Part shown: positions 1 to 7,742 of the stretch, piece after piece
How positions within the stretch are numbered: the first letter of the stretch is position 1
How the letters are laid out: each line of letters begins with the position of its first letter
Source of the DNA: Pseudomonas rustica
Lineage (GTDB): Bacteria > Pseudomonadota > Gammaproteobacteria > Pseudomonadales > Pseudomonadaceae
Length of the DNA stretch: 64,000 bases
Assembly: GCF_018336155.1 (NCBI RefSeq)
Contig: NZ_JAGYHF010000001.1
Location: forward strand, 558,001 to 622,000
Direction: 5' to 3'
The notes under the pieces: model-generated
What the model was told of the DNA's origin: nothing
Database searches by the model: none
Seen by the model: only the letters and a program-made list of their open reading frames with translations
Made by a program: the position numbers and the translations under genes

Positions 1-1
1 G

Positions 2-1162
2 TCCGCCTGGGGTTACTGGATCAGTGCCTGGCTGGGCAACGTCGGTTACTTCGTTCTGCTGTTCAGTACCCTCGGCTACTTCTTCCCGATTTTCGGTGAA
101 GGCAACACTGTCGCAGCCGTGATCGGCGCCTCGGTGCTGTTGTGGGCCGTGCACTTCCTCGTCCTGCGCGGGATCAAGGAAGCGGCGTTCATTAACCTTG
201 TGACCACGGTCGCCAAGGTTGTGCCGCTGGTGCTGTTCGTCTTGATCGCGATTTTCGCCTTCAAACTGGACATCTTCACCGCCGACATCTGGGGCATTAA
301 AAACCCGGATCTGGGCAGCGTGATGAACCAGGTGCGCAACATGATGCTGGTCACCGTGTGGGTGTTCATCGGCATCGAGGGCGCGAGCATCTTCTCGGCC
401 CGCGCGGAAAAACGCTCGGACGTCGGTAAAGCCACCGTGATCGGCTTCATCACCGTGCTGCTGTTTCTGGTGCTGGTGAACGTGCTGTCGCTGGGCATCA
501 TGACTCAGCCGGAACTGGCGAAACTGCAGAACCCGTCGATGGCCGCCGTGCTTGAGCATGTGGTCGGTCACTGGGGCGCGGTGCTGATCAGCGTCGGTCT
601 GATCATTTCGCTGCTGGGTGCGCTGCTGTCGTGGGTGCTGCTGTGTGCGGAGATCATGTTCGCCGCCGCCAAAGACCACACCATGCCGGAGTTCCTGCGC
701 AAGGAAAACGAGAACCACGTACCGGTCAACGCCCTGTGGCTGACCAACGCGATGGTGCAGATTTTCCTGATCATCACCCTGTTCTCGGCGAGTACTTACC
801 TGTCGCTGATCTACCTCGCCACTTCGATGATTCTGGTGCCGTATCTGTGGTCGGCGGCGTATGCGCTGCTGCTGGCGGTGCGCGGCGAAACTTACGAAGG
901 CTTTGCCGCCGAACGGCGCAAGGATCTGATTATCGGCGGCATCGCGCTGATCTATGCGGTGTGGCTGCTGTATGCCGGCGGGGTCAAGTACTTGCTGCTC
1001 TCGGCCCTGCTCTACGCACCTGGCGCGATCCTGTTCGCCAAAGCCAAGCTGGAACTGAAACAACCGATTTTCACTAATGTCGAGAAGCTGCTTTTCGCCG
1101 CGGTGATCGTGGGTGCCCTGGTGGCAGCCTACGGTCTCTACGACGGCTTCCTGACGCTGTAA
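2..1162 (+). CDS. arcD: Arginine/ornithine antiporter ArcD (5' end outside window)
   Basis: Inner-membrane antiporter of the amino acid-polyamine-organocation superfamily that takes up arginine in exchange for ornithine, feeding the arginine deiminase pathway. The reading frame is open from base 2 without a start, so the N-terminus lies upstream; 386 residues are visible. They form about ten hydrophobic segments, and conserved-looking stretches include GYWISAWLGN at the left edge and IEGASIFSARAEKRSDVG near residue 125. It ends 35 bases before arcA in the same direction, and the arcDABC order is the standard Pseudomonas one. The promoter, normally under ANR and ArgR control, is outside the window. 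Identity rests on the family pattern plus the operon; the partial state is certain. Confidence 0.95.
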   Translation, partial: SAWGYWISAWLGNVGYFVLLFSTLGYFFPIFGEGNTVAAVIGASVLLWAVHFLVLRGIKEAAFINLVTTVAKVVPLVLFVLIAIFAFKLDIFTADIWGIKNPDLGSVMNQVRNMMLVTVWVFIGIEGASIFSARAEKRSDVGKATVIGFITVLLFLVLVNVLSLGIMTQPELAKLQNPSMAAVLEHVVGHWGAVLISVGLIISLLGALLSWVLLCAEIMFAAAKDHTMPEFLRKENENHVPVNALWLTNAMVQIFLIITLFSASTYLSLIYLATSMILVPYLWSAAYALLLAVRGETYEGFAAERRKDLIIGGIALIYAVWLLYAGGVKYLLLSALLYAPGAILFAKAKLELKQPIFTNVEKLLFAAVIVGALVAAYGLYDGFLTL

Positions 1163-1197
1163 TACCCGACTAATTTGTCATCTGGAGGATCACTGAA

Positions 1198-2454
1198 ATG
1201 ACCACGGAAAAAGTTAAGTACGGCGTACATTCCGAAGCCGGCAAACTGCGCAAAGTCATGGTTTGCTCCCCAGGTCTGGCCCACCAGCGGCTGACCCCGA
1301 ACAACTGCGATGAGCTGCTGTTCGACGACGTGCTCTGGGTTGCCCAGGCCAAGCGCGACCACTTCGACTTCGTCACCAAGATGCGCGAGCGCGGCATCGA
1401 TGTGCTGGAAATGCACAACCTGCTGACCGACATCGTCGCCATCCCTGAGGCGCTGGACTGGATTCTCGAGCGCAAGGTCACCGCCGATTCGGTGGGCCTG
1501 GGCCTGATCAACGAAGTCAAATCCTGGCTGAAAAGCCTCGAGCCACGGCACATCGCCGAGTTCCTGATTGGCGGCGTGTCCGCTGATGATCTGCCGGACA
1601 GTTTCGGCGGCAAGACCATCCAGATGTTCCGCGATTTCCTCGGCCACTCCAGCTTCATTCTGCCGCCGCTGCCGAACACCCAGTTCACCCGCGACACCAC
1701 CTGCTGGATCTACGGAGGCGTGACGCTGAACCCGATGTACTGGCCAGCGCGCCGTCAGGAAACCCTGCTGACCACCGCCATCTACAAATTCCATCCACAG
1801 TTCACCAACGCCGAATTCGAAATCTGGTACGGCGACCCGGACAAGGATCACGGCAGCTCCACCCTTGAAGGTGGCGACGTCATGCCAATCGGCAACGGCG
1901 TGGTGTTGATCGGTATGGGCGAGCGCTCGTCCCGTCAGGCCATCGGCCAACTGGCGCTGAACCTGTTCAAGAACAAAGCCGTGGAAAAAGTCATCGTTGC
2001 CGGCCTGCCGAAATCCCGCGCGGCGATGCACCTCGACACCGTGTTCAGCTTCTGCGACCGCGACCTCGTGACGATTTTCCCGGAAGTGGTCAATCAGATC
2101 GTCGCCTTCACCCTACGACCTGACGAAGGCAAACAGGGCGGCATCGACATCCGCCGCGAAGAAGGCACTTTCCTCGACACCGTGGCCAAGGCCCTCAATC
2201 TGAAAGCGTTGCGCGTGGTGGAAACCGGCGGCAACAGCTTCGCCGCTGAACGCGAGCAATGGGACGACGGCAACAACGTGGTGGCCGTGGAACCGGGCGT
2301 GGTCATCGGCTACGACCGCAACACTTACACCAACACCCTGCTGCGCAAGGCCGGCGTGGAAGTCATCACCATCAGCGCCGGTGAACTGGGCCGAGGCCGT
2401 GGCGGTGGCCACTGCATGACCTGCCCAATCGTGCGCGACGCAATCGACTACTAA
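1198..2454 (+). CDS. arcA: Arginine deiminase
   Basis: Cytoplasmic enzyme hydrolysing L-arginine to citrulline and ammonia, first step of the arginine deiminase pathway, which yields ATP without oxygen. The 418 residues match the usual Pseudomonas length. The C-terminal GGGHCMTCP segment carries the nucleophilic cysteine at residue 406, the position I recall for the P. aeruginosa enzyme, and [11 protein letters not shown] supplies the catalytic His/Asp pair. The ATG start is set by a strong GGAGG ten bases upstream. It is the second gene of the arc operon, 69 bases before arcB. Nothing is unusual about the gene. Confidence 0.98.
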   Translation: MTTEKVKYGVHSEAGKLRKVMVCSPGLAHQRLTPNNCDELLFDDVLWVAQAKRDHFDFVTKMRERGIDVLEMHNLLTDIVAIPEALDWILERKVTADSVGLGLINEVKSWLKSLEPRHIAEFLIGGVSADDLPDSFGGKTIQMFRDFLGHSSFILPPLPNTQFTRDTTCWIYGGVTLNPMYWPARRQETLLTTAIYKFHPQFTNAEFEIWYGDPDKDHGSSTLEGGDVMPIGNGVVLIGMGERSSRQAIGQLALNLFKNKAVEKVIVAGLPKSRAAMHLDTVFSFCDRDLVTIFPEVVNQIVAFTLRPDEGKQGGIDIRREEGTFLDTVAKALNLKALRVVETGGNSFAAEREQWDDGNNVVAVEPGVVIGYDRNTYTNTLLRKAGVEVITISAGELGRGRGGGHCMTCPIVRDAIDY

Positions 2455-2523
2455 ACCTCTGAGCCTTGGCCGTCACTTACAACGTGCGGCCAGGGGGATA
2501 ACCGACACCGAAGGAGATCCATC

Positions 2524-3534
2524 ATGGCTTTTAACATTCACAACCGTAACCTGCTCAGCCTGGAACACCACACTCCACGTGAGCTGCGTTACCTGCTCGA
2601 CCTGTCCCGCGACCTCAAACGCGCCAAGTACACCGGCACCGAGCAGCAGCACCTGAAGGGCAACAACATCGCCCTGATCTTCGAAAAAACCTCGACCCGT
2701 ACCCGTTGCGCGTTCGAAGTGGCGGCGTATGACCAAGGCGCCAACGTCACCTACATCGACCCGAACTCTTCGCAGATCGGTCACAAAGAAAGCATGAAAG
2801 ACACAGCCCGCGTGCTGGGTCGCATGTACGACGCCATCGAGTACCGTGGCTTCAAACAGGAAATCGTCGAAGAGCTGGCCAAGTTCGCTGGCGTACCGGT
2901 GTTCAACGGCCTGACCGATGAATATCACCCAACGCAAATGATCGCCGACGTGCTGACCATGCGTGAACACGCCGACAAGCCGATTCACGAAATCAGCTAC
3001 GCCTACCTTGGCGATGCGCGTAACAACATGGGTAACTCGCTGCTGCTGATCGGCGCCAAGCTCGGCATGGACGTGCGCATCTGCGCGCCAAAAGCCCTGT
3101 GGCCACTGGATGATCTGGTTGAGCGTTGCCACAAATATGCCGAAGAAAGTGGCGCGCGCATCACCCTGACCGAAGACCCGAAAGCCGCGGTCAAAGGCGT
3201 CGACTTCATCCACACCGACGTCTGGGTGTCGATGGGCGAGCCGGTTGAAGCGTGGGCCGAGCGTATCCAGCAACTGCTGCCGTATCAGGTCAACGCCGAG
3301 TTGATGAAAGCTTCCGGCAACCCGCGCACGAAGTTCATGCACTGCCTGCCGGCATTCCACAACAGTGATACCAAAGTCGGCAAGCAAATCGCCGAACAGT
3401 ATCCGCACCTGAAAAACGGCATCGAAGTGACCGACGACGTGTTCGAGTCCCCAGCCTGCATCGCCTTCGAGCAAGCGGAAAACCGCATGCACACAATCAA
3501 GGCGATTCTGGTCTCGACCCTCGCTGATCTGTAA
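2524..3534 (+). CDS. arcB: Ornithine carbamoyltransferase, catabolic
   Basis: Phosphorolyses citrulline to ornithine and carbamoyl phosphate in the arginine deiminase pathway, in the cytoplasm. The 336-residue protein has the carbamoyl-phosphate motif STRTR at residues 57-61 and the ornithine-binding HCLPAFH motif near residue 275. The length, the SQIGHKES segment and the position between arcA and arcC favour the catabolic enzyme over the biosynthetic ArgF, which is shorter and not in an arc operon. The ribosome-binding site is AAGGAG seven bases before ATG. A 107-bp inverted-repeat element separates it from arcC, which may reduce read-through or stabilise the upstream transcript. Confidence 0.97.
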   Translation: MAFNIHNRNLLSLEHHTPRELRYLLDLSRDLKRAKYTGTEQQHLKGNNIALIFEKTSTRTRCAFEVAAYDQGANVTYIDPNSSQIGHKESMKDTARVLGRMYDAIEYRGFKQEIVEELAKFAGVPVFNGLTDEYHPTQMIADVLTMREHADKPIHEISYAYLGDARNNMGNSLLLIGAKLGMDVRICAPKALWPLDDLVERCHKYAEESGARITLTEDPKAAVKGVDFIHTDVWVSMGEPVEAWAERIQQLLPYQVNAELMKASGNPRTKFMHCLPAFHNSDTKVGKQIAEQYPHLKNGIEVTDDVFESPACIAFEQAENRMHTIKAILVSTLADL

Positions 3535-3548
3535 CCACTGCTTATCCA

Positions 3549-3655
3549 TGATCGTTCCCACGCTCCCGCGTGGGAATGCATCCCGTGACGCTCTGCGTCA
3601 CAGCGGACGCGGAGCGTCCGTGGCGGCATTCCCACGCAGAGCGTGGGAACGATCA
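3549..3655. repeat. 107-bp inverted-repeat element, copy 1
   Basis: The ends are complementary: TGATCGTTCCCACGCT at the left and its complement at the right. An internal pair also exists, GTGACGCTCTGCGTCAC beside GGACGCGGAGCGTCC. Copy 2 at 5077-5182 is the same sequence in the opposite orientation. It lies between arcB and arcC and can fold into a long hairpin. This is one of at least four families of short inverted repeats in the window. Confidence 0.9.
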
Positions 3656-3675
3656 CTACGAAAAGGACATGCACC

Positions 3676-4605
3676 ATGCGTATCGTCGTAGCTCTGGGCG
3701 GTAACGCCCTGCTTCGCCGTGGTGAGCCGATGACCGCTGACAATCAGCGCGCCAACATCCGCATCGCCACCGAGCAAATCGCCAAAATCCATGCCGGCAA
3801 CCAACTGGTCATCGCCCACGGCAATGGCCCGCAAGTCGGTCTGCTGTCGCTGCAAGCGGCGGCCTACACCTCCGTCACTCCTTACCCGCTGGACGTGCTC
3901 GGTGCCGAAACCGAAGGCATGATCGGCTACATCATCGAACAGGAACTGGGCAACCTGCTCGATTTCGAAGTGCCGTTCGCCACGCTGCTGACCCAGGTTG
4001 AAGTCGACGCCAACGACCCGGCGTTCAAGAATCCAACCAAACCGATCGGCCCGGTTTACGACAAAGCCGAAGCGGAAAAACTCGCTGCTGAAAAAGGCTG
4101 GGCGATTGCGCCGGACGGCGATAAGTACCGTCGTGTGGTGGCCAGCCCACGCCCAAAACGCATTTTCGAAATCCGCCCGATCAAGTGGTTGCTGGACAAG
4201 GGCAGCATCGTGATTTGCGCCGGTGGTGGCGGGATTCCGACCATGTATGACGAGAACCGCAACCTCAAGGGTATCGAAGCGGTGATCGACAAAGATCTGT
4301 GCTCTTCGCTGCTCGCCGAGCAACTGGAAGCGGATCTGCTGGTAATCGCCACCGACGTCAACGCGGCGTTCATTGATTACGGCAAACCAACGCAGAAAGG
4401 CATCGCCGAAGCGCATCCGGATGAACTCGAGCGCCTCGGTTTCGCCGCCGGTTCGATGGGGCCGAAGGTGCAGGCAGCCTGCGAATTTGCGCGCCATACT
4501 GGCAAGGTCGCGGTGATCGGTTCGCTGGCGGACATCGAAGCCATCGTTCAGGGCACCGCCGGTACACGCGTGACCACAGCGAAGCCTGGCATCACTTACC
4601 GATAA
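3676..4605 (+). CDS. arcC: Carbamate kinase
   Basis: Transfers phosphate from carbamoyl phosphate to ADP, giving ATP, ammonia and carbon dioxide; it is the energy-yielding last step of the arginine deiminase pathway. The 309 residues begin [16 protein letters not shown], the glycine-rich start of the carbamate kinase/amino-acid kinase fold, and contain [11 protein letters not shown] and [10 protein letters not shown] nucleotide and substrate loops. An upstream in-frame start at 3643 exists but falls inside the repeat; ATG 3676, preceded by AAAAGGA, is the correct start. It is the last enzyme gene of arcDABC. Confidence 0.97.
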   Translation: MRIVVALGGNALLRRGEPMTADNQRANIRIATEQIAKIHAGNQLVIAHGNGPQVGLLSLQAAAYTSVTPYPLDVLGAETEGMIGYIIEQELGNLLDFEVPFATLLTQVEVDANDPAFKNPTKPIGPVYDKAEAEKLAAEKGWAIAPDGDKYRRVVASPRPKRIFEIRPIKWLLDKGSIVICAGGGGIPTMYDENRNLKGIEAVIDKDLCSSLLAEQLEADLLVIATDVNAAFIDYGKPTQKGIAEAHPDELERLGFAAGSMGPKVQAACEFARHTGKVAVIGSLADIEAIVQGTAGTRVTTAKPGITYR

Positions 4606-4667
4606 TTAGAAACGGCGGGGGCAGGCCCAGGGTCTGCCCTCTTTCCATGCCTTGAAAGGAGTTCCTC

Positions 4668-5030
4668 ATGGCCCAGTTTGAACCCGGTCATTTGCACATC
4701 GAGCGGCATGCGTTGACCGACGATGACGTCAATTACAACGTCTGCCTCGACTATGAAGTGTTCACCGATCCGCAAAAAGGCAAAGGGATACAGTTCACCC
4801 TGCACGGCAATATGCAGGGCAAGGACATGAAGGAAACGTTTTTCCTGCCCAAGGAAGAGGCCTACAACTTCGCCCGCGACGTGACCCGGATTGCCGAAAA
4901 ATACGGGATTCCCAAGACGCACAGCCAGATCGGCTCGGTGCACAAACATTACGATCTGATGTTTGAGGACATCCGCAAGCAGCTGAATATGCAGTCCGGG
5001 GATCCGGTTAATCCTGAGCATTTCGAGTAA
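4668..5030 (+). CDS. DUF5064 family protein
   Basis: A 120-residue soluble protein, acidic, without signal peptide or membrane segment. I recognise it as the Pseudomonas family DUF5064, for which I know no function. It is read in the same direction as arcC, 62 bases downstream, with a good AAAGGAG site eight bases before ATG. It may therefore be co-transcribed with the arginine deiminase genes. Key visible residues are several histidines (for example HLHIERHAL near the N-terminus and VHKHYDLMF near residue 100), which could suggest metal or nucleotide contact, but that is only speculation. The inverted element pair at 3549-3655 and 5077-5182 brackets arcC and this gene. Confidence 0.75.
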   Translation: MAQFEPGHLHIERHALTDDDVNYNVCLDYEVFTDPQKGKGIQFTLHGNMQGKDMKETFFLPKEEAYNFARDVTRIAEKYGIPKTHSQIGSVHKHYDLMFEDIRKQLNMQSGDPVNPEHFE

Positions 5031-5041
5031 CCGTCAAGATC

Positions 5042-5182
5042 AAAAGATCGCAGCCTTCGGCAGCTCCTACATCGATTGATCGTTCCCACGCTCTGCGTGG
5101 GAATGCCGCCACGGACGCTCCGCGTCCGCTGTGACGCAGAGCGTCACGGGATGCATTCCCACACGGAGCATGGGAACGATCA
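5042..5182. repeat. Half REP plus inverted copy 2 of the 107-bp element
   Basis: Positions 5042-5070 hold AAGATCGCAGCCTTCGGCAG followed by CTCCTACA, a single arm of the repeat class seen as full pairs at 6929, 14671 and 61819. Positions 5077-5182 are the near-identical reverse complement of the element at 3549-3655; the differences I see cluster near the right end. It sits after the DUF5064 gene, between the arc cluster and the next transcription unit. Confidence 0.85.
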
Positions 5183-5262
5183 GCGCAAGACACAGATTTC
5201 ACCATTAGCCCGCCCCAAGGCATACTTGCCACCCTCCGCTCTGCAGATCACTGAACCGCCCC

Positions 5263-6771
5263 ATGCGTATCCACGTCAGTTTCATCGACCGCGTCGGCAT
5301 CACCCAGGAAGTCCTGGCTATCCTCGGTGGGCGCAACCTCAATCTGGATGCGGTGGAGATGATCCCGCCGAACGTCTACATCGACGCGCCGACCCTGAGT
5401 CCGACAGTGCTCGAAGAGCTGAAAGATGCGTTGTTCCGCGTGCTCGGCGTGGAAGCGGTGACCGTGGTCGATATCCTCCCCGGCCAGCGTCGGCACTTGC
5501 AACTCGATGCCTTGCTCGCGGCGATGACCGATCCAGTTCTAGCCCTCGACAGCGCCGGCAAAGTCTTGCTTGGCAACCCGGCATTGATCGCCCTCTACGG
5601 TCGCGAACCGGCCGGCGAAAGCGTCTCCGAATTGTTCAACGACCCCGGCCTGCTCGACACGCTGCTCGAACACGGCTTCCGCCTGCCGCTGCGCGAAATC
5701 ACCGTCAATGGTCAGACTCTGCTGCTCGACGCCACGCCAATCACCGACGCCGGCGCCCTGCTCACGTTGTATCAACCCAACCGCATCGGAGAGCAACTCT
5801 CGGCGCTGCACCACGATCACGCCGAAGGTTTCGATGCGCTGCTCGGCGAATCCCCGGCGATCCGCACCCTCAAGGCCCGCGCTCAACGTGTGGCAGCCCT
5901 CGATGCGCCGCTGTTGATTCAAGGCGAAACCGGTACCGGCAAAGAACTGGTCGCCCGCGCCTGTCACGCGATCAGTGCGCGGCACAACGCGCCGTTTCTC
6001 GCCCTCAACTGCGCAGCGCTGCCGGAGAACCTCGCCGAGAGCGAGCTGTTCGGCTACGCCCCCGGCGCCTTCACCGGTGCGGCGCGTGGCGGCAAACCGG
6101 GGCTGATGGAGCTGGCCAACCAGGGCACGGTGTTTCTCGATGAGATCGGCGAGATGTCGCCGTACTTGCAGGCGAAATTGCTGCGCTTCTTGAATGACGG
6201 CAGCTTCCGTCGCGTGGGCGGTGATCGTGAGGTGAAGGTCAACGTGCGCATCCTTAGCGCGACCCACCGCGATCTGGAAAAAATGGTCAGCGAAGGGTCG
6301 TTCCGTGAGGATCTGTTCTATCGCCTCAACGTGCTCAACGTGGAAGTGCCGCCGCTGCGTGAACGCGGTCAGGATATTCTGCTGCTGGCGCGCTACTTCA
6401 TGCAGCAGGCTTGCGCGCAGATTCAGCGCCCGGTCTGCCGCCTCGCCCCGGGCACTTACCCGGCGCTGCTCGGCAATCGCTGGCCGGGCAATGTGCGGCA
6501 ATTGCAGAACGTGATCTTCCGCGCGGCGGCGATTTGCGAAAGCAGCCTGGTGGACATCGGCGACCTCGACATCGCCGGCACCTCGGTGGCGCGGCAGACT
6601 GACAGCGATGTCGACAGCCTCGAACAAGCGGTCGAGTCGTTCGAGAAAGCGCTGCTGGAAAAACTCTACGTCAGCTACCCCTCGACCCGGCAACTGGCGA
6701 GCCGCCTGCAGACCTCGCATACCGCTATCGCCCATCGCCTGCGCAAATACGGCATCCCCAACAAACCGTAA
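5263..6771 (+). CDS. gcsR: TyrR-like sigma-54 enhancer-binding regulator, GcsR type
   Basis: Transcription activator that probably senses glycine and switches on the downstream glycine cleavage operon through RNA polymerase-sigma54. The 502 residues hold an N-terminal ACT-like ligand domain (about 1-75), a PAS-like domain (about 80-180) and an AAA+ domain. The AAA+ domain has Walker A GETGTGKE at 221-228, the sigma-54 contact loop GAFTGA at 268-273 and Walker B TVFLDEIG at 289-296. A TyrR-type helix-turn-helix lies at the extreme C-terminus. The order matches TyrR/PhhR proteins; the neighbouring gcv operon and matching boxes at 7066-7183 single out GcsR. PhhR is the alternative but normally sits beside phhA. 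The ribosome-binding site is weak, and the ATG is chosen because the ACT domain starts there. Confidence 0.88.
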   Translation: MRIHVSFIDRVGITQEVLAILGGRNLNLDAVEMIPPNVYIDAPTLSPTVLEELKDALFRVLGVEAVTVVDILPGQRRHLQLDALLAAMTDPVLALDSAGKVLLGNPALIALYGREPAGESVSELFNDPGLLDTLLEHGFRLPLREITVNGQTLLLDATPITDAGALLTLYQPNRIGEQLSALHHDHAEGFDALLGESPAIRTLKARAQRVAALDAPLLIQGETGTGKELVARACHAISARHNAPFLALNCAALPENLAESELFGYAPGAFTGAARGGKPGLMELANQGTVFLDEIGEMSPYLQAKLLRFLNDGSFRRVGGDREVKVNVRILSATHRDLEKMVSEGSFREDLFYRLNVLNVEVPPLRERGQDILLLARYFMQQACAQIQRPVCRLAPGTYPALLGNRWPGNVRQLQNVIFRAAAICESSLVDIGDLDIAGTSVARQTDSDVDSLEQAVESFEKALLEKLYVSYPSTRQLASRLQTSHTAIAHRLRKYGIPNKP

Positions 6772-6809
6772 CTCCTTTTGCACACTTATCAAATCCGACG
6801 CCGCGCCCT

Positions 6810-6901
6810 TGTAGGAGCAGAGCTTGCTCGCGAAAGCGGCCTTTCAGTTGCAATTAATGGTGACTGACAGACCGCTTTCGCGAGCAAGCTCTGCTCCTAC
6901 A
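6810..6901. repeat. REPIN-like inverted REP pair
   Basis: TGTAGGAGCAGAGCTTGCTC-type arm, with GCGAAAGCGG next to it, faces its complement (CCGCTTTCGCGAGCAAGCTC then TGCTCCTACA) across a loop of about 30 bases. Same class as the pairs at 10644, 25614, 34816 and 45929. It follows the gcsR gene and could act as an end-of-transcript hairpin. Confidence 0.9.
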
Positions 6902-6928
6902 TTTTGAACTGTGTTCCAGATTGTTTTC

Positions 6929-7012
6929 TGTAGGAGTTGCCGGAGGCTGCGATCTGTTGACTTTGAATGTGTATTGGCCGGGACAAGATCGCAGCCTTCG
7001 GCAGCTCCTACA
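6929..7012. repeat. Inverted repeat pair of the AAGATCGCAGCC class
   Basis: Left arm TGTAGGAGTTGCCGGAGGCT plus GCGATCT and right arm AAGATCGCAGCCTTCGGCAG plus CTCCTACA are near-complementary across a loop of roughly 30 bases. It lies upstream of the gcv regulatory region and is distinct in sequence from the repeat immediately before it. Confidence 0.85.
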
Positions 7013-7065
7013 GTTCGGGTTTCCAATTCAACAATTGTATTTCCTGCTTAAAAGCGACCTTTATC

Positions 7066-7083
7066 TGTACTGAAAGCGCTACA
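7066..7083 (+). promoter_or_regulatory. Candidate GcsR box 1
   Basis: TGTACTG-AAAG-CGCTACA, two 7-base halves around four bases. It is the weakest of three boxes that fit the 7-N4-7 layout I recall for GcsR sites (TGTAACG-N4-CGTTCCG). It lies 19 bases before box 2, so the two sit almost two helical turns apart. Confidence 0.5.
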
Positions 7084-7084
7084 G

Positions 7085-7102
7085 CGGAATGATGTCGTTA
7101 CA
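7085..7102 (-). promoter_or_regulatory. Candidate GcsR box 2
   Basis: Read on the minus strand this is TGTAACG-ACAT-CATTCCG, which agrees with the recalled GcsR consensus TGTAACG-N4-CGTTCCG at 13 of 14 specified positions. It directly follows box 1. Confidence 0.65.
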
Positions 7103-7165
7103 CCCTCCTCTGATCACCGCTGTGCAAGGCTTTGATCCGGTTCAGCTTTTCTCCTCGCCCTGTGC

Positions 7166-7183
7166 TGTAGCGATTTCGCTACA
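7166..7183 (+). promoter_or_regulatory. Candidate GcsR box 3
   Basis: TGTAGCG-ATTT-CGCTACA is a perfect inverted repeat with the same 7-N4-7 layout as boxes 1 and 2, placed exactly 100 bases after box 1. It lies 64 bases before the -24 element. Confidence 0.6.
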
Positions 7184-7215
7184 CACACCACTGAGTCACA
7201 TCCGTCCAAATCACT

Positions 7216-7228
7216 CAAGTCATTGATT
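7216..7228 (-). promoter_or_regulatory. Candidate IHF site
   Basis: CAAGTCATTGATT is a full match to the reverse form of the IHF consensus (YAANNNNTTGATW). It stands between the upstream activator boxes and the sigma-54 promoter, the position where IHF bends DNA at such promoters. Confidence 0.6.
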
Positions 7229-7246
7229 TATAAACATAAATCAACC

Positions 7247-7263
7247 TTGGCCGCGTTCTTGCT
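7247..7263 (+). promoter_or_regulatory. Sigma-54 (-24/-12) promoter of the gcv operon
   Basis: TTGGCCGCGTTCTTGCT has the invariant GG and GC dinucleotides ten bases apart and agrees well with TTGGCACG-N4-TTGCT. It lies 85 bases before the gcvH start and is followed by no competing start. An enhancer-binding protein gene directly upstream supports its use. Confidence 0.8.
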
Positions 7264-7347
7264 AATCAACCCTTCATAAATAAAGGGCTTCCCTGCCCAA
7301 GCCTTCCACCGCGTCCACCAGACGAGTCTGGCCCCTGAGGAGTTTCC

Positions 7348-7731
7348 ATGAGCGAGTTGCGTTTTACTGAAGATCACGAATGGCTGCGCACCGAAGCTGA
7401 CGGCAGCGTTACTGTCGGCATCACCGCTTTCGCGCAGAACGCCTTGGGCGACGTGGTGTTCGTGCAACTGCCTGAATTGCAGGCGTACGACAAAGGCGCC
7501 GAAGCCGCCACCGTGGAATCGGTGAAAGCCGCCAGCGGCGTGTACATGCCCCTCGACGGCGAAGTGCTGGCAACCAACCCGGCGCTGGAAGACAGCCCGG
7601 AACTGGTCAACGAAGATCCGCTGGGCGAAGGCTGGTTCTTCCGCTTCAAGCCAAGCGACGCCGCCGCTGTCGGCAAACTGCTCGATCAGGACGCGTACGA
7701 CCGTCTGATCAAAGCCCAAGCCGAAGCCTGA
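7348..7731 (+). CDS. gcvH: Glycine cleavage system H protein
   Basis: Lipoyl carrier that shuttles the aminomethyl group from the P protein to the T and L proteins. The 127-residue length is typical. The lipoylated lysine is Lys60 in the VESVKAAS motif, and the [12 protein letters not shown] strand-turn precedes it as in the family. ATG 7348 has a strong GAGGAGT site. It is the first gene of the sigma-54-driven operon and ends 11 bases before gcvP. This is likely the second, regulator-linked copy (gcvH2) that many pseudomonads carry besides another gcv set elsewhere; the other copy cannot be seen here. Confidence 0.97.
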   Translation: MSELRFTEDHEWLRTEADGSVTVGITAFAQNALGDVVFVQLPELQAYDKGAEAATVESVKAASGVYMPLDGEVLATNPALEDSPELVNEDPLGEGWFFRFKPSDAAAVGKLLDQDAYDRLIKAQAEA

Positions 7732-7742
7732 GGAACACCGAC

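Noticed and set aside
6810..7012. Two adjacent repeats as a CRISPR array
   Set aside because: They are inverted pairs of two different classes, not direct repeats with unique spacers, and no cas gene is present.
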